Source of the DNA: Verrucomicrobia bacterium LP2A
Lineage (GTDB): Bacteria > Verrucomicrobiota > Verrucomicrobiia > Methylacidiphilales > Methylacidiphilaceae
Reading direction: 5' to 3'
Assembly (NCBI GenBank): GCA_000526255.1
Contig: JAFS01000001.1
Location: forward strand, 992,001-1,056,000
Length of the DNA stretch: 64,000 nucleotides
Under the pieces are notes generated by a model, which was not told the origin of the DNA, searched no databases, and saw only the letters and a list, made by a program, of their open reading frames with translations. Shown piece by piece: positions 20,879 to 32,835 of this stretch. Position numbers and translations under genes: made by a program. Within the stretch, counting starts at the first letter, position 1. Each line of letters begins with the position of its first letter.

Positions 20879-21250
20879 ATGAGAACACGTCAAGCCGTCG
20901 AAGTGCTCGCCGCACTCGGGCAGGAGACACGGCTCGACATCTTCCGGCTGCTGATCCAAGCGGGCCCCGCCGGGCTACCGGCCGGGGAGATCGCGTCTCG
21001 GCTCAAGGTTCCGCTGGCTACCCTCTCCTTCCACCTCCAGCATCTGAGGCACGCACGGCTGGCGAGCTCGCGAAAGCGGGGGAAGCTCGTCCTCTACTCT
21101 CCCAACTTCGCGACCGTCGACCGATTGATCGCCTATCTGCTCCACGATTGCTGCGGCCATCCAACCCTGGCTCGGGAACTCTGCGGGGAGGCAGCCCACC
21201 AGCCCAAGGCCGGAGCAAAACCGGGTGCGAGCTCGGGCTCCCCGCTCTGA
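20879..21250 (+). CDS. arsR: ArsR-family arsenite-responsive repressor
   Basis: A 123-residue winged-helix repressor. The recognition helix region is VPLATLSFHLQHLRHARL. The common ELCVCDL metal site in the DNA-binding helix is missing. Instead Cys91-Cys92 and Cys102 sit near the C-terminus (HDCCGH and ELCGE), the arrangement known from Acidithiobacillus ferrooxidans ArsR, where three C-terminal cysteines bind As(III). It probably represses acr3-arsD-arsA and itself from the shared spacer. Confidence 0.9.
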   Translation: MRTRQAVEVLAALGQETRLDIFRLLIQAGPAGLPAGEIASRLKVPLATLSFHLQHLRHARLASSRKRGKLVLYSPNFATVDRLIAYLLHDCCGHPTLARELCGEAAHQPKAGAKPGASSGSPL

Positions 21251-21284
21251 TCCGCCGGTGAGGAATCGAAGGCGCCTGGAGCCG

Positions 21285-21950
21285 CTACGGCCCAAAGGAA
21301 GCCGAGCCGGAGAGGGCGTCGGGAAGCCGTTCCAGATACTCGTCGCGGCTGATGTCGATCGCACCCATCTGGCGCGTCGTCGGCGTCGCCACCTGAGTAT
21401 CGAAGAGCAGGAAGCCGCGCTCAATCAGGCGATCCACCGTGAAGACGAGGGCGGCCTTCGAGGCGTCAGAGACCAGGTGAAACATCGATTCGCCGGCGAA
21501 GAAGCCCCCGATCGCAACGCCGTAGAGCCCCCCGACGAGCTCGCCATCCTGCCAGACCTCGACGCTGTGAGCGTATCCTTGCCGATGAAGCTCGCAGTAG
21601 GCCTTGATGAACCGCGGGCTGATCCAGGTGTGCTCACGTCCCATCGCCGGGCGTGCGCAGCCGCGAATCACCTCGGCGAAGGCCTGGTTGACCGTAAAGG
21701 AGAACTTCCCTTGCCGCAGCTTCTGCGAGAGCCGCCGAGGAACATGGAACTGCTCCATCTCGAAGACTGCCCGCGGATCGGGCGACCACCAGGTCAGCGG
21801 CCGATCGGTCCATGGAAAGATGCCCGACCGGTAGCCCGCGAGCAGGCGGCCTACCGAGAGATCCCCGCCGACCGCCACCAGGCCGTCGGGATCGGCGCGG
21901 GAGACATCCGGAAAATGGATGCGAAATAGGTTCAGGATGATCGCAGCCAC
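21285..21950 (-). CDS. aat: Leucyl/phenylalanyl-tRNA-protein transferase
   Basis: A 221-residue enzyme that adds Leu or Phe from charged tRNA to proteins with N-terminal Arg or Lys, marking them for ClpS/ClpAP degradation (N-end rule). Recognised by FPDVSRADPDGLVAVGGDLS, YRSGIFPW, WWSPDPRAV, GREHTWI, HSVEVWQDGELVGGLYGVAIG and FFAGESMFH, all in family order. Length is as expected. No ClpS or ClpA lies in the window. Confidence 0.95.
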   Translation of the reverse strand: MAAIILNLFRIHFPDVSRADPDGLVAVGGDLSVGRLLAGYRSGIFPWTDRPLTWWSPDPRAVFEMEQFHVPRRLSQKLRQGKFSFTVNQAFAEVIRGCARPAMGREHTWISPRFIKAYCELHRQGYAHSVEVWQDGELVGGLYGVAIGGFFAGESMFHLVSDASKAALVFTVDRLIERGFLLFDTQVATPTTRQMGAIDISRDEYLERLPDALSGSASFGP

Positions 21951-21999
21951 GGCGCTATTTTAAAGAAAGGTTCGTGGTCCAAGACAACTCTTAATTTCA

Positions 22000-23235
22000 T
22001 CACAGCGCACGCTCACTCTCGGCCAGGAGGGTTTGACGGAGCGCGTCAAGCGCGGCCTGAGAGGCAAGCCGCTTCACCATGCTCCGATCCCCCAGGAAGG
22101 TTTTCCGGAACGAACGGGCCTTTTCCTTGGTCGCCAACCCGAACCAGACCAGCCCGACCGGCTTTTCGGGAGTGCCTCCCGCAGGCCCGGCGATCCCGGT
22201 CACCGCAACCGCCAAGTCTGCCCCGCTCCGCCGCAAGGCTCCGCGGGCCATCGCCTCGGCGACCTCGGCGCTCACCGCCCCATGGGCCGCGAGCAGTTCC
22301 GGATCGACTCCGAGCTCCGTTACTTTTGCCTCGTTTGCATAGGCAATCCAGCCGAAAGTGAAGGCCCTGGAGCTTCCCGGTACGTCGGTCAGCCGATGGC
22401 TCACGAGCCCCCCCGTGCATGACTCCGCCGTGGCGATGATTTTTCCTAAATGAGTCGCCAGCCCGACGACCGCCGCTTCCAGGGTCGCTCCATCCTCTCC
22501 GAAGAGGGCCGAGCCGAGCCGCTCCTTGACCAGGGCTTCCGCCTGATTCAGGATGGATGCCTCGGGATGGCCGATCCGAAGCTCCACCTCTCCCGCTCGC
22601 TCGCAGTAGCCGATCTCCTGGATCCCCAAGGTACGCAAACCTTCCTCGACACGCTCCTGCACCTCCCCTTCGCCCAAGCCGACACTCCACCAGGAGCGCC
22701 AGAGAAATGCCTGCCCCTCCGCTCGGGCCCGAAGCCAAGGGACGACCGCCGCGCGCCACATCGGCACGAGCTCCCGGGGCGGACCGGGCAAAAGAAACAT
22801 CGCCAGCCTTCCCTTCTGGATAAAAAGGCCCGGGGCCGTTCCGACGGAGTTCCAGAGAATCTGCGCTCCCTTGGGAACCATCGCCTGCCGCCGGATGGTT
22901 CCCGGGAGAGCCACGATCCCCTTGGCAGAGCAAAAGGCACGGATCCGCGAATCGACCGCCTCCTGGAACTCGAGCTCTCGGCCGATCGCCTCCGCCGCCG
23001 CCTCCCGCGTGTTATCGTCCGAGGTGATTCCCAAGCCCCCCGTCACCAAGACGGCGTCGGAACGAAAGAGCGCGTCCTCGAGGACCCGCCGAACGACCGC
23101 ACCGTCGGGCACGACCGTCTGCCGATCGAGCCGCAGCCCAAGCGTGCGGAGCTCCCTCCCGACAAACGCCAGATGCGCCTCCGTCACCTCGCCCAACAGG
23201 AGCTCGGTTCCGGTACTCACCAGTTCGACGGTCAT
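22000..23235 (-). CDS. cinA: CinA-like protein: molybdopterin-binding domain plus NMN amidohydrolase
   Basis: A 411-residue two-domain protein. The N-terminal half is a MoaB/MogA-like (COG1058) domain with STGTELLLGE and VTGGLGITSDDNTREA. The C-terminal half is the PncC-type nicotinamide mononucleotide amidohydrolase domain with TAESCTGGLVSHRLTDVPG and VTGIAGPAGGTPEKPVG. The family deamidates NMN and hydrolyses ADP-ribose in NAD recycling, and is often linked to competence genes. The start lies 40 bases after the secA stop, so it is probably the distal gene of that operon. Confidence 0.93.
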   Translation of the reverse strand: MTVELVSTGTELLLGEVTEAHLAFVGRELRTLGLRLDRQTVVPDGAVVRRVLEDALFRSDAVLVTGGLGITSDDNTREAAAEAIGRELEFQEAVDSRIRAFCSAKGIVALPGTIRRQAMVPKGAQILWNSVGTAPGLFIQKGRLAMFLLPGPPRELVPMWRAAVVPWLRARAEGQAFLWRSWWSVGLGEGEVQERVEEGLRTLGIQEIGYCERAGEVELRIGHPEASILNQAEALVKERLGSALFGEDGATLEAAVVGLATHLGKIIATAESCTGGLVSHRLTDVPGSSRAFTFGWIAYANEAKVTELGVDPELLAAHGAVSAEVAEAMARGALRRSGADLAVAVTGIAGPAGGTPEKPVGLVWFGLATKEKARSFRKTFLGDRSMVKRLASQAALDALRQTLLAESERAL

Positions 23236-23275
23236 CGGACCCTTCCACTAGCCGGCATCTCTCGATCGGAAACGA

Positions 23276-26305
<3,030 letters not shown>

Positions 26306-26408
26306 CAGAAAGACTCTATGCAAACAAGGTGGCTCGCACAAGGGGCGAGCGTCTCACCCTATTCCGCCAGCCACCCCGCAACCGCTTGCCCGCCATACGA
26401 ATCCCGCC

Positions 26409-27515
26409 CTATCGCGCGACAACCTCGACGGTCTGCGTCCGCTGAAGGAGGATCGGCCCCCGCTGCTCCACGAGCGTAATGGTCAAGATGACCTTTGCTC
26501 CCGCCCCGATCCTCGCCAGCTCGGGCGGCAGCTCCCCAAGATCGGTGACTGGGACGTTTCCGATGGCCGCCACGATCATCCCCGCCTGGATCCCGGCGGC
26601 GGCGGCCGGGCTTCCGCTCTCCACCGATCCGACCAGAAGGCCGCTCCCCGGTGCCACCCGGAACGAGGCGGCCAGATCCTCGGTCAGCTCCTGCGCAACG
26701 ATGCCGAACCGCTTGACCAGAAAATCGCCGAGGGTCGCAGTCGGAGCCTTCCGGCCCTCCTGCACGTTCTCCCTCGCCTTTCGATACCAAGCCAGCACCC
26801 GGTCCCCGGGAATGGCAAAGCCAATCCCCTCAATCGCCTCCCCGCTGAACTTGGCCGAGCTCAAGCCGACGAAGGCGCCCGTGAGATCGACCACCGGCCC
26901 TCCGCTGTTGCCCGGATTGATCGCGGCATCGGTCTGGAGCAATCCCTCGATCTGGCCCTCCTCCGTCTGGATCACCCTGCCTTTGGCGCTCAGGATGCCC
27001 TTGGAGACGCTGTTCTGATAGCCGACCGGGTTTCCCAGCACGATCACCGTCTGGCCCAGGAGGTTGGGAGAGAGCCGGTGGATGTCGTACGAGGGGAGCG
27101 GCTTTGGCGCATCCACCTTGAGGAGCGCCAGATCCTGAACCGGATCCTCGAAGAGAACCTTGGCCTGGAGATCGTTGCCCTGGGAGAGGCTCACCTTGAC
27201 CGCCCGGTTGACCGCCCGCTCGACGACATGGGCACAGGTGAGCACGAACCCTTCGGGCGCGACAACGACTCCCGATCCGAGGCTCCGCACCCGCTCCGAA
27301 AAGGAATAGTACCGGCCAAAGAAGAGCTCGAAGGGGTCCCGCATCTGCCGCTGCACGACCCGTTCGGCGTTGATGTTCGCCACGGCCGGGAGCACCTTCT
27401 GGACGACCTGAACGACCGGCTCGTCGGCCGGAGCCTCGGCTCTGCCAACCGCCGGGCCGAGCAGCCAGAGAAGGGCGAGCCCGATCGATCCCCTCTTCCG
27501 CCATTGTCGTCTCAT
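26409..27515 (-). CDS. Periplasmic DegP/DegQ-like serine protease with one PDZ domain
   Basis: A 368-residue trypsin-fold protease with a signal peptide (RRQWRKRGSIGLALLWLLGP, cut near GRAEA). The catalytic triad is visible as His in LTCAHVVER, Asp in DPVQDLALLKVD and Ser in NPGNSGGPVVDL. One PDZ domain follows (GLLVGSVESGSPAAAAGIQA), so the layout is DegS-like with a signal peptide. The likely role is envelope protein quality control. The ATG at 27515 has AAAGGA upstream. The same frame is open further upstream across trpD, but that part is Arg/Ser-rich shadow. It sits between trpD and secA on the same strand. Confidence 0.88.
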   Translation of the reverse strand: MRRQWRKRGSIGLALLWLLGPAVGRAEAPADEPVVQVVQKVLPAVANINAERVVQRQMRDPFELFFGRYYSFSERVRSLGSGVVVAPEGFVLTCAHVVERAVNRAVKVSLSQGNDLQAKVLFEDPVQDLALLKVDAPKPLPSYDIHRLSPNLLGQTVIVLGNPVGYQNSVSKGILSAKGRVIQTEEGQIEGLLQTDAAINPGNSGGPVVDLTGAFVGLSSAKFSGEAIEGIGFAIPGDRVLAWYRKARENVQEGRKAPTATLGDFLVKRFGIVAQELTEDLAASFRVAPGSGLLVGSVESGSPAAAAGIQAGMIVAAIGNVPVTDLGELPPELARIGAGAKVILTITLVEQRGPILLQRTQTVEVVAR

Positions 27516-27564
27516 CCGCACGATCCTTTCTCCCGTTCCCGCCCCCGCAAGCCCCTCTCCCGGC

Positions 27565-28644
27565 TCATCCGGTCGCCCAGATCGCCGAGGCGCAGCGCAG
27601 CTCGGGTGCGAGCCGTTCGGCCGCCCGGAGCCGCTCCGCCACGATGCCGCGATCGAGCAGCTCCTCGACCGCCTCGAGCGCCTCGGCGAACGAGGCGGGA
27701 TGCCCCCCGGCGAGCAGCCCCACCGCGGCGTTTGCCGCGAGCAACGCACGAACGAGCCCCTTCTCCCGCCCCTGAAAGACCGCCCGGAGCCGGGAGGCGC
27801 TCTCCTGCGCGGACCCGACCAACGCCTCCTCCAACCGGGCGCCCGCATATCCCCGGCGCCGCGCGAAGGCGGCCAGCACCTCCCGACCCTCCGGCAGGGC
27901 GAGGCCGCGGATCTCCGCCTCTCCCTCGATGCCGAGCTCCCCGAGAGCCCGCCCCTGTGCATCGGTCCCGAAGACCACGGCCGCCCTCTGGCAACCGCCG
28001 AGCGGGAGTGCTTCCTCGAAGAGGGTCAGATGGGCACGGGAAAAGACCCCGACCACCTGCGCCATGGGGCGGGCCGGATTGAGCAGCGGCCCGAGCAGAT
28101 GAAAGATCGTCTTCTGACCCTGGGCGGCGAGCTTCTTCCGCAAGGGCCCCATCGCCAGGAACGCGGGATGGTAGTCGGGAGCATGGAGATAGGCCATCCC
28201 GAGCTCCTGCAGGCTGCGCTCTGCCGCCTCCGGGGAGAGACGGATCGGGATCCCCATCGCCTCGAGAACGTCTGCACTTCCCGAAACCTTGCTCACCCCG
28301 CGGTTGCCATGCTTGACCACAGGAATGCCCGCGGCGGCGAGCACGAACATGGTCCCGGTCGAGATATTGCAGAGGTTGAGCCCGCCCCCGCCCGTCCCGC
28401 AGCAGTCCAAGAGAGGAGCGCCCTTCCAGTGGCCGCCAAACCCCAGAGGCACCGCGCGCCCCCGGAAGGCCTCGGCGAAAAAGGCCGCTTCCCGGCCCGT
28501 CGCTCCGCGCTCCTCCAGGTCGACCAGGAAGGCGATCTTCTCTTCCTCCGCGACCCCCGCGTCGAGCAGAAGGGCGACTGCCCGCTCGACCTCCTCGCTC
28601 CCGAGCCGTCGGCCGAGAAGATTCCCCAGCTCTGAAGACTTCAT
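27565..28644 (-). CDS. trpD: Anthranilate phosphoribosyltransferase
   Basis: A 359-residue enzyme that joins anthranilate and PRPP in tryptophan synthesis. Family motifs in order: glycine loop CCGTGGGGLNLCNIST, KHGNRGVSKVSGSADVLEA, APDYHPAFLAMGPLR and TIFHLLGPLLNPARP. In the glycine loop the usual GTGGDG reads GTGGGG (Gly at residue 87), removing an Asp that contacts PRPP in studied enzymes; the other PRPP and anthranilate residues look kept. It overlaps the carA stop by four bases, so it is translationally coupled to the pyrimidine genes; no other trp gene is in the window. Confidence 0.88.
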   Translation of the reverse strand: MKSSELGNLLGRRLGSEEVERAVALLLDAGVAEEEKIAFLVDLEERGATGREAAFFAEAFRGRAVPLGFGGHWKGAPLLDCCGTGGGGLNLCNISTGTMFVLAAAGIPVVKHGNRGVSKVSGSADVLEAMGIPIRLSPEAAERSLQELGMAYLHAPDYHPAFLAMGPLRKKLAAQGQKTIFHLLGPLLNPARPMAQVVGVFSRAHLTLFEEALPLGGCQRAAVVFGTDAQGRALGELGIEGEAEIRGLALPEGREVLAAFARRRGYAGARLEEALVGSAQESASRLRAVFQGREKGLVRALLAANAAVGLLAGGHPASFAEALEAVEELLDRGIVAERLRAAERLAPELRCASAIWATG

Positions 28645-29816
28645 GGGCCGCCCGGGGAGTCAAGAGGGCGGCCGCTTTCCGCCATCGTTCGAAAGGCCGA
28701 AAACCAGCCGAGGCCGTCGTGGGGGCCAGGAGCCGCCTCAGGATGATACTGGACTGAAAAGATCGGCAGCTCTTCGTGCGCCATCGCCTCGCAGGTTCCA
28801 TCGTTGAGGCTCACCTCCCGAACGCGGACGCCTGGAGGCAGCGATTCGGGATCGACCGCATAGCCATGGTTCTGCGAAGTGATCCTCACCGTTCTTGTCA
28901 CCAGGTCGGCCACGGGATGGTTGGCGCCGCGATGGCCGAACTTGAGCTTAAAGGTCTTCCCTCCCAGCGCAAAAGCAAGGAGCTGGTGGCCGAGGCAGAT
29001 CCCGAAGATCGGCTTCTTCCCGACCAGCGCCCGCACCGTCCGGTGGAGCGAGGGGAGGGCCGCGGGATCCCCGGGCCCGTTGGAAAGAAAGACCGCGTCG
29101 ATCCCGGCCGCCAGGATTTCCTCAGGCGGCGTTCCCGCCGGCACGACGCGCACCGCGAAGCCCGCCCGCCGCAGCAGCCGCAGGGTGGCATACTTGATCC
29201 CGAAGTCGAGGGCCGCCAGCTGGACGGGCGGCCGGGTGGCCCCCTTTCCCTCCTCGCCCGCCTCTTTCTCCCAAGAATCCTCCGCCGCCGGATGGGTCTC
29301 CCAAGCGTAGGGCTCCGGACAGGTCACCTCCCGCACAAAATCACGCTCCCCGTAGCTCCACCCCCGGGCCATCGCCACCGCTCGGGCGATCTCGATCGGC
29401 TCGGTCGAGAGAACCCCGCGGCAGACCCCTTGCTCCCGCAGCCGAAGGGTCAAGCGCCGCGTGTCGATGCCCTCGGCGGCAACGACACGCGCCCCGGCCA
29501 GGTAGTCCCGAAGGGTGCCGGTCGCCCGCCAGCTGCTGGCCCGTTCGGAAAGCTCCCGCATCAGAAAGCCGGCGACCTGCACCCTCGAGGACTGGTTGTC
29601 AAAGGGGTTGACCCCGTAGTTGCCGATCTCCGGAAAGGTCATGGCGACGAGCTGGCCCCGGTAGGAGGGATCGGTCAGCACCTCCTGATAGCCGGTCATC
29701 GCGGTATTGAAGCAGACCTCTCCCACGACGGTTCCCGCGCTCCCGGCCGCCTGTCCGCGAAAGACCTCCCCGTCCTCCAAGACGAGCACGGCTTCGTTCT
29801 CCCTCACAAACGCCAT
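28641..29816 (-). CDS. carA: Carbamoyl-phosphate synthase small subunit
   Basis: A 391-residue glutamine amidotransferase subunit that supplies ammonia to CarB for carbamoyl phosphate. The N-terminal CarA domain (GEVCFNTAMTGYQEVLTDPSY) is followed by the class I GATase domain with the nucleophile elbow GICLGHQLLAFALGG and the His/Glu of SVQYHPEAAPGPHD. The start at 29816 (MAFVRENEAVLVLEDG) overlaps the pyrC end by 13 bases. carB is not in the window. Confidence 0.95.
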   Translation of the reverse strand: MAFVRENEAVLVLEDGEVFRGQAAGSAGTVVGEVCFNTAMTGYQEVLTDPSYRGQLVAMTFPEIGNYGVNPFDNQSSRVQVAGFLMRELSERASSWRATGTLRDYLAGARVVAAEGIDTRRLTLRLREQGVCRGVLSTEPIEIARAVAMARGWSYGERDFVREVTCPEPYAWETHPAAEDSWEKEAGEEGKGATRPPVQLAALDFGIKYATLRLLRRAGFAVRVVPAGTPPEEILAAGIDAVFLSNGPGDPAALPSLHRTVRALVGKKPIFGICLGHQLLAFALGGKTFKLKFGHRGANHPVADLVTRTVRITSQNHGYAVDPESLPPGVRVREVSLNDGTCEAMAHEELPIFSVQYHPEAAPGPHDGLGWFSAFRTMAESGRPLDSPGGP

Positions 29817-31084
29817 ACGATCTTCCCCTCCACCATCGTGAGCATTGCCCTTCCCTGCACCTCCCACCCCGAGAACGGCGTATTTCGACCGCGCGATTGA
29901 AACGCCTGCGGATTCACTCTCCACCGGAGATGGGGATCGATGACGACCAGGTCGGCCGCGGTTCCGGTCGAAAGCGTTCCCCCCGGAAGGCCGAGGAGGC
30001 GGGCGGGAATCGTGCTCAAGCGGGCGATCAGCGCCGGCCAGTCGAGTAGCTTGGTCTTCACGAGGGTCTCCGCAGCCACCGCCAGCATCGTCTCAAGCCC
30101 CACGATCCCGAAAGGCGCCCGATCGAACTCGACCTCCTTCTCGAAGGAGCAGTGCGGGGCGTGGTCGCTGGCGATCAGGTCGATCGTTCCGTCGGCGATC
30201 CCCTCGCGCAGCGCTTCCCGGTCGGCCTCGGAGCCGAGCGGGGGATTCATCTTGAAGTGGGTGTCGTAGTGGCCGAGATCTCCATCGGTCAGGGCCAGGT
30301 GGTGCGGCGTGACCTCGGCCGAAACCGCCACCCCCCTCCGCTTGGCCTCGCGGATGAGGCGGACCGAGCCCGCGCTCGAAAGGTGCTGGCAGTGGAGCCG
30401 CGCCCCGGTGAGCTCGGCCAGAAGGAGATCCCGACCCACGATCAGCTCCTCGGCAAGGCTCGGCCACCCCCGGAGCCCCAGGACGGCGCTCCAGTAGCCT
30501 TCGTGCATCACCCCTCCGGCCGAGACGCTGCTCTCCTCGCAGTGCTCGAGCACCGGAAGATCGAGCATGGCGGCATATTCCATGACCCGACGCATGAGGC
30601 CCGCATCCTGGATGCAGCTCCCGTCGTCGGTCAACGCCACCACCCCGGCCGCACGCAGCGAGCCCAAGGGAGCGAGCTTCTCCCCCTTTCTCCCCTCCGA
30701 CAGGCAGCCCGTGGGGTAGACCCGAACGACCCCCTGCTCCCGAGCCCGCTCCCGGATCCAGCCGATCGTATTCGGCTGATCGGCCGGAGGATGGGTATTA
30801 GGCATCGCCACGACCGCCGTGAATCCTCCCGCCGCGGCGGCGCGCGTTCCCGAGGCGATCGTCTCCTTCTGAGACTCCCCCGGCTCCCGCAGATGGACGT
30901 GAATGTCGATCAGGCCCGGGGCGACGATCCGGCCGGAGGCGTCAATCGATTCCCAGCTCGTCTCCGCCGGAAGGGAAGCGGGATCGACGATCCGCCCCTC
31001 GGCGACAAAGAGGTCGCCCACCTCATCCCGGCCGCAGCTCGGATCGAGGATGCGGCCGCCCGAAAGACGGTAGAAGCCGCTCAC
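29804..31084 (-). CDS. pyrC: Dihydroorotase
   Basis: A 426-residue class I dihydroorotase (amidohydrolase superfamily) that closes carbamoyl aspartate to dihydroorotate, step three of pyrimidine synthesis. The metal-binding DIHVHLREPG near the start, MPNTHPP, the conserved His in EVTPHHLALTD and the catalytic Asp in SDHAPH are all present, so it should be active rather than an inactive PyrC paralog. It overlaps pyrB by four bases upstream and carA by 13 downstream. Confidence 0.94.
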   Translation of the reverse strand: MSGFYRLSGGRILDPSCGRDEVGDLFVAEGRIVDPASLPAETSWESIDASGRIVAPGLIDIHVHLREPGESQKETIASGTRAAAAGGFTAVVAMPNTHPPADQPNTIGWIRERAREQGVVRVYPTGCLSEGRKGEKLAPLGSLRAAGVVALTDDGSCIQDAGLMRRVMEYAAMLDLPVLEHCEESSVSAGGVMHEGYWSAVLGLRGWPSLAEELIVGRDLLLAELTGARLHCQHLSSAGSVRLIREAKRRGVAVSAEVTPHHLALTDGDLGHYDTHFKMNPPLGSEADREALREGIADGTIDLIASDHAPHCSFEKEVEFDRAPFGIVGLETMLAVAAETLVKTKLLDWPALIARLSTIPARLLGLPGGTLSTGTAADLVVIDPHLRWRVNPQAFQSRGRNTPFSGWEVQGRAMLTMVEGKIVWRL

Positions 31085-32064
31085 GCCCCTTCCCCATCCC
31101 GGCGATGAAACCGCGCCAACTCCGCAAGGGCCGCCATCCGGACAGCAACCCCGCTGGCAACCTGGTCGAGGATGACCGAGCTCGGCCCATCGGCAACCTC
31201 GCTTTCGATCTCGATCCCCCGTTCGACCGGTCCCGGATGCATCAGCAAGACCTCCGGGGGACAGCGGCGCAAGCGGGCTTCGTCGAGCCCGTAGAGAGAG
31301 ACATATTCCCCGAGCGAGGGGAACATCCCCTCCCGTTGCCGCTCATGTTGGATGCGCAGGAGGATGACCACCTGCGCCCAGGGCAGGACGGGATCGAGCT
31401 CGCTGCTCAGCCTCACCCCGAACCGGCCGAAGACCTCCGGGAGAAGCGTCCGAGGGCCGACTAGGGTCACCTCGGCGCCGAGCTTCCGCAAGCCCCAGAT
31501 GTCCGACCGGGCCACGCGGCTGTGGAGAATATCTCCGACGATCGCCACCCGGACCCCTTCGATCTTCCCGAGGCGGCGACGGATCGTGAGAAGATCGAGG
31601 AGCCCCTGCGTCGGATGCTCATGGGCCCCGTCTCCCGCGTTGATCACCGACGAACGCACCCGTTCGGCCAGAAAATGGGCCGCGCCCGCCGCCGAATGGC
31701 GGAGCACCAGGAGGTCGACCCCCATCGCCTCGAGGTTCCGCGCGGTGTCCTTGAGGCTCTCCCCCTTCCGGATCGAGCTCGACTCCTGATCGATCTCCAG
31801 CACATTGGCACCCAATCGCTTGGCGGCCAGCTCGAAAGAGACCCGCGTGCGGGTGCTCGGCTCGATGAAGAGATTGACCACCGTGAGGCCGCGCAGCGAC
31901 GGCAACTCCCGTCCGCCTTCCCAACGGCTCCCCACCTCGTCAGCGGCGTCAAGAAGGAGGAGGATCTCTTCCTTCTCGAGCTCCTGCAGGCCCAGAAGAT
32001 GGCGCCGCTTCCATTTTCCTTCGGCACCGTCCTGCGGATTTCCCTTAGGGCCTTCCGACGCCAT
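31081..32064 (-). CDS. pyrB: Aspartate carbamoyltransferase catalytic subunit
   Basis: A 327-residue ATCase that makes carbamoyl aspartate. Carbamoyl-phosphate loop EPSTRTRVSFE, the SSSIRKGESLKDTARNL segment with the 80s-loop Ser and Lys, GAHEHPTQGLLDL and VAIVGDILHSRVARS are all typical. No PyrI regulatory subunit is nearby, so it probably works as a trimer or with PyrC. The ATG at 32064 is the first with family homology and has no clear ribosome site. First gene of the overlapping pyrB-pyrC-carA-trpD run, divergent from leuD. Confidence 0.94.
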   Translation of the reverse strand: MASEGPKGNPQDGAEGKWKRRHLLGLQELEKEEILLLLDAADEVGSRWEGGRELPSLRGLTVVNLFIEPSTRTRVSFELAAKRLGANVLEIDQESSSIRKGESLKDTARNLEAMGVDLLVLRHSAAGAAHFLAERVRSSVINAGDGAHEHPTQGLLDLLTIRRRLGKIEGVRVAIVGDILHSRVARSDIWGLRKLGAEVTLVGPRTLLPEVFGRFGVRLSSELDPVLPWAQVVILLRIQHERQREGMFPSLGEYVSLYGLDEARLRRCPPEVLLMHPGPVERGIEIESEVADGPSSVILDQVASGVAVRMAALAELARFHRRDGEGA

Positions 32065-32215
32065 AGCGCAAGGAAAATGGCAAAAGGGCGCCTTCGCGTC
32101 CAGCGGGATTGCTTGGCGGCCACGCCTCGCCGTACGATTCCTCTCACCTTTCCCAAGCCGTTCCTCGTCCCTTCCGCGAGCGGCCTCTCCCCCCACCACC
32201 CCATTTTTTTTCGGA

Positions 32216-32244
32216 TTGCCATCGGTAGTGGCCCGTCCTACAAC
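32216..32244 (+). promoter_or_regulatory. Sigma-70 type promoter for leuD
   Basis: TTGCCA (32216-32221) and TACAAC (32239-32244) are spaced by exactly 17 bases and lie 18 bases before the leuD GTG. The same -35 box, ATCGG after it, and a TACAA -10 occur before the tRNA-Gln gene, which supports it as a true promoter. Confidence 0.6.
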
Positions 32245-32262
32245 CAGAAAAGAGAAGCAGCA

Positions 32263-32805
32263 GTGGCTACAATATCCGGTCCCGCCTACGTCGTCGGCGA
32301 CAACATCGACACCGATCAGATCATCCCGGCCCAATACCTCATGCTGGTGCCGACGGAGCCGGACGAGCTCCGCAAGCTTGGCTCCTATGCCCTCTCGGGC
32401 CTGCCCGATGACCTCTACCCGGAGCGGTTCGTGGCCGCCGGGGAAGAGACGTCCCGCTATTCGGTCATCATCGCCGGCCGCAACTTCGGCTGCGGCTCCT
32501 CCCGGGAGCATGCTCCGATCGCGCTTGCGGCCGCGGGCTGCCGGATCGTGATCGCCGAAAGCTACGCGCGGATCTTCTTCCGCAACTCGGTTTCCACGGG
32601 AGTCCTCTACCCGTACGAGTGTGCCGAGCGGCTCTGCGACCGGATCCGGACGGGCGATCGCGTCGAGGTCGATCTCCAGCGGGAAACCCTCTCCGTGGGC
32701 ACCACGCGCCACGCGCTGAAGCCTCTGGGAGAGGCGAGGCCCGTGATCGAAGCGGGAGGCATTTTCCAATACGCCCGCAAGACCGGCATGGTGCCGACCC
32801 CGTAG
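32263..32805 (+). CDS. leuD: 3-isopropylmalate dehydratase small subunit
   Basis: A 180-residue swivel-domain subunit that pairs with LeuC in leucine synthesis. Recognised by VVGDNIDTDQIIPAQYL, AGRNFGCGSSREHAPIAL and AESYARIFFRNSVSTG. The GTG at 32263 is preceded by AAGAGAAG and gives the standard LeuD N-terminus; the frame stays open upstream, but that part lies antisense to pyrB. Short, compact form as in the archaeal/LeuD2 type. leuC is not in the window. leuB follows 30 bases on. Confidence 0.92.
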   Translation: MATISGPAYVVGDNIDTDQIIPAQYLMLVPTEPDELRKLGSYALSGLPDDLYPERFVAAGEETSRYSVIIAGRNFGCGSSREHAPIALAAAGCRIVIAESYARIFFRNSVSTGVLYPYECAERLCDRIRTGDRVEVDLQRETLSVGTTRHALKPLGEARPVIEAGGIFQYARKTGMVPTP

Positions 32806-32835
32806 GGGTGCTGCGGCCCGCTACCGCTTTTTCTC

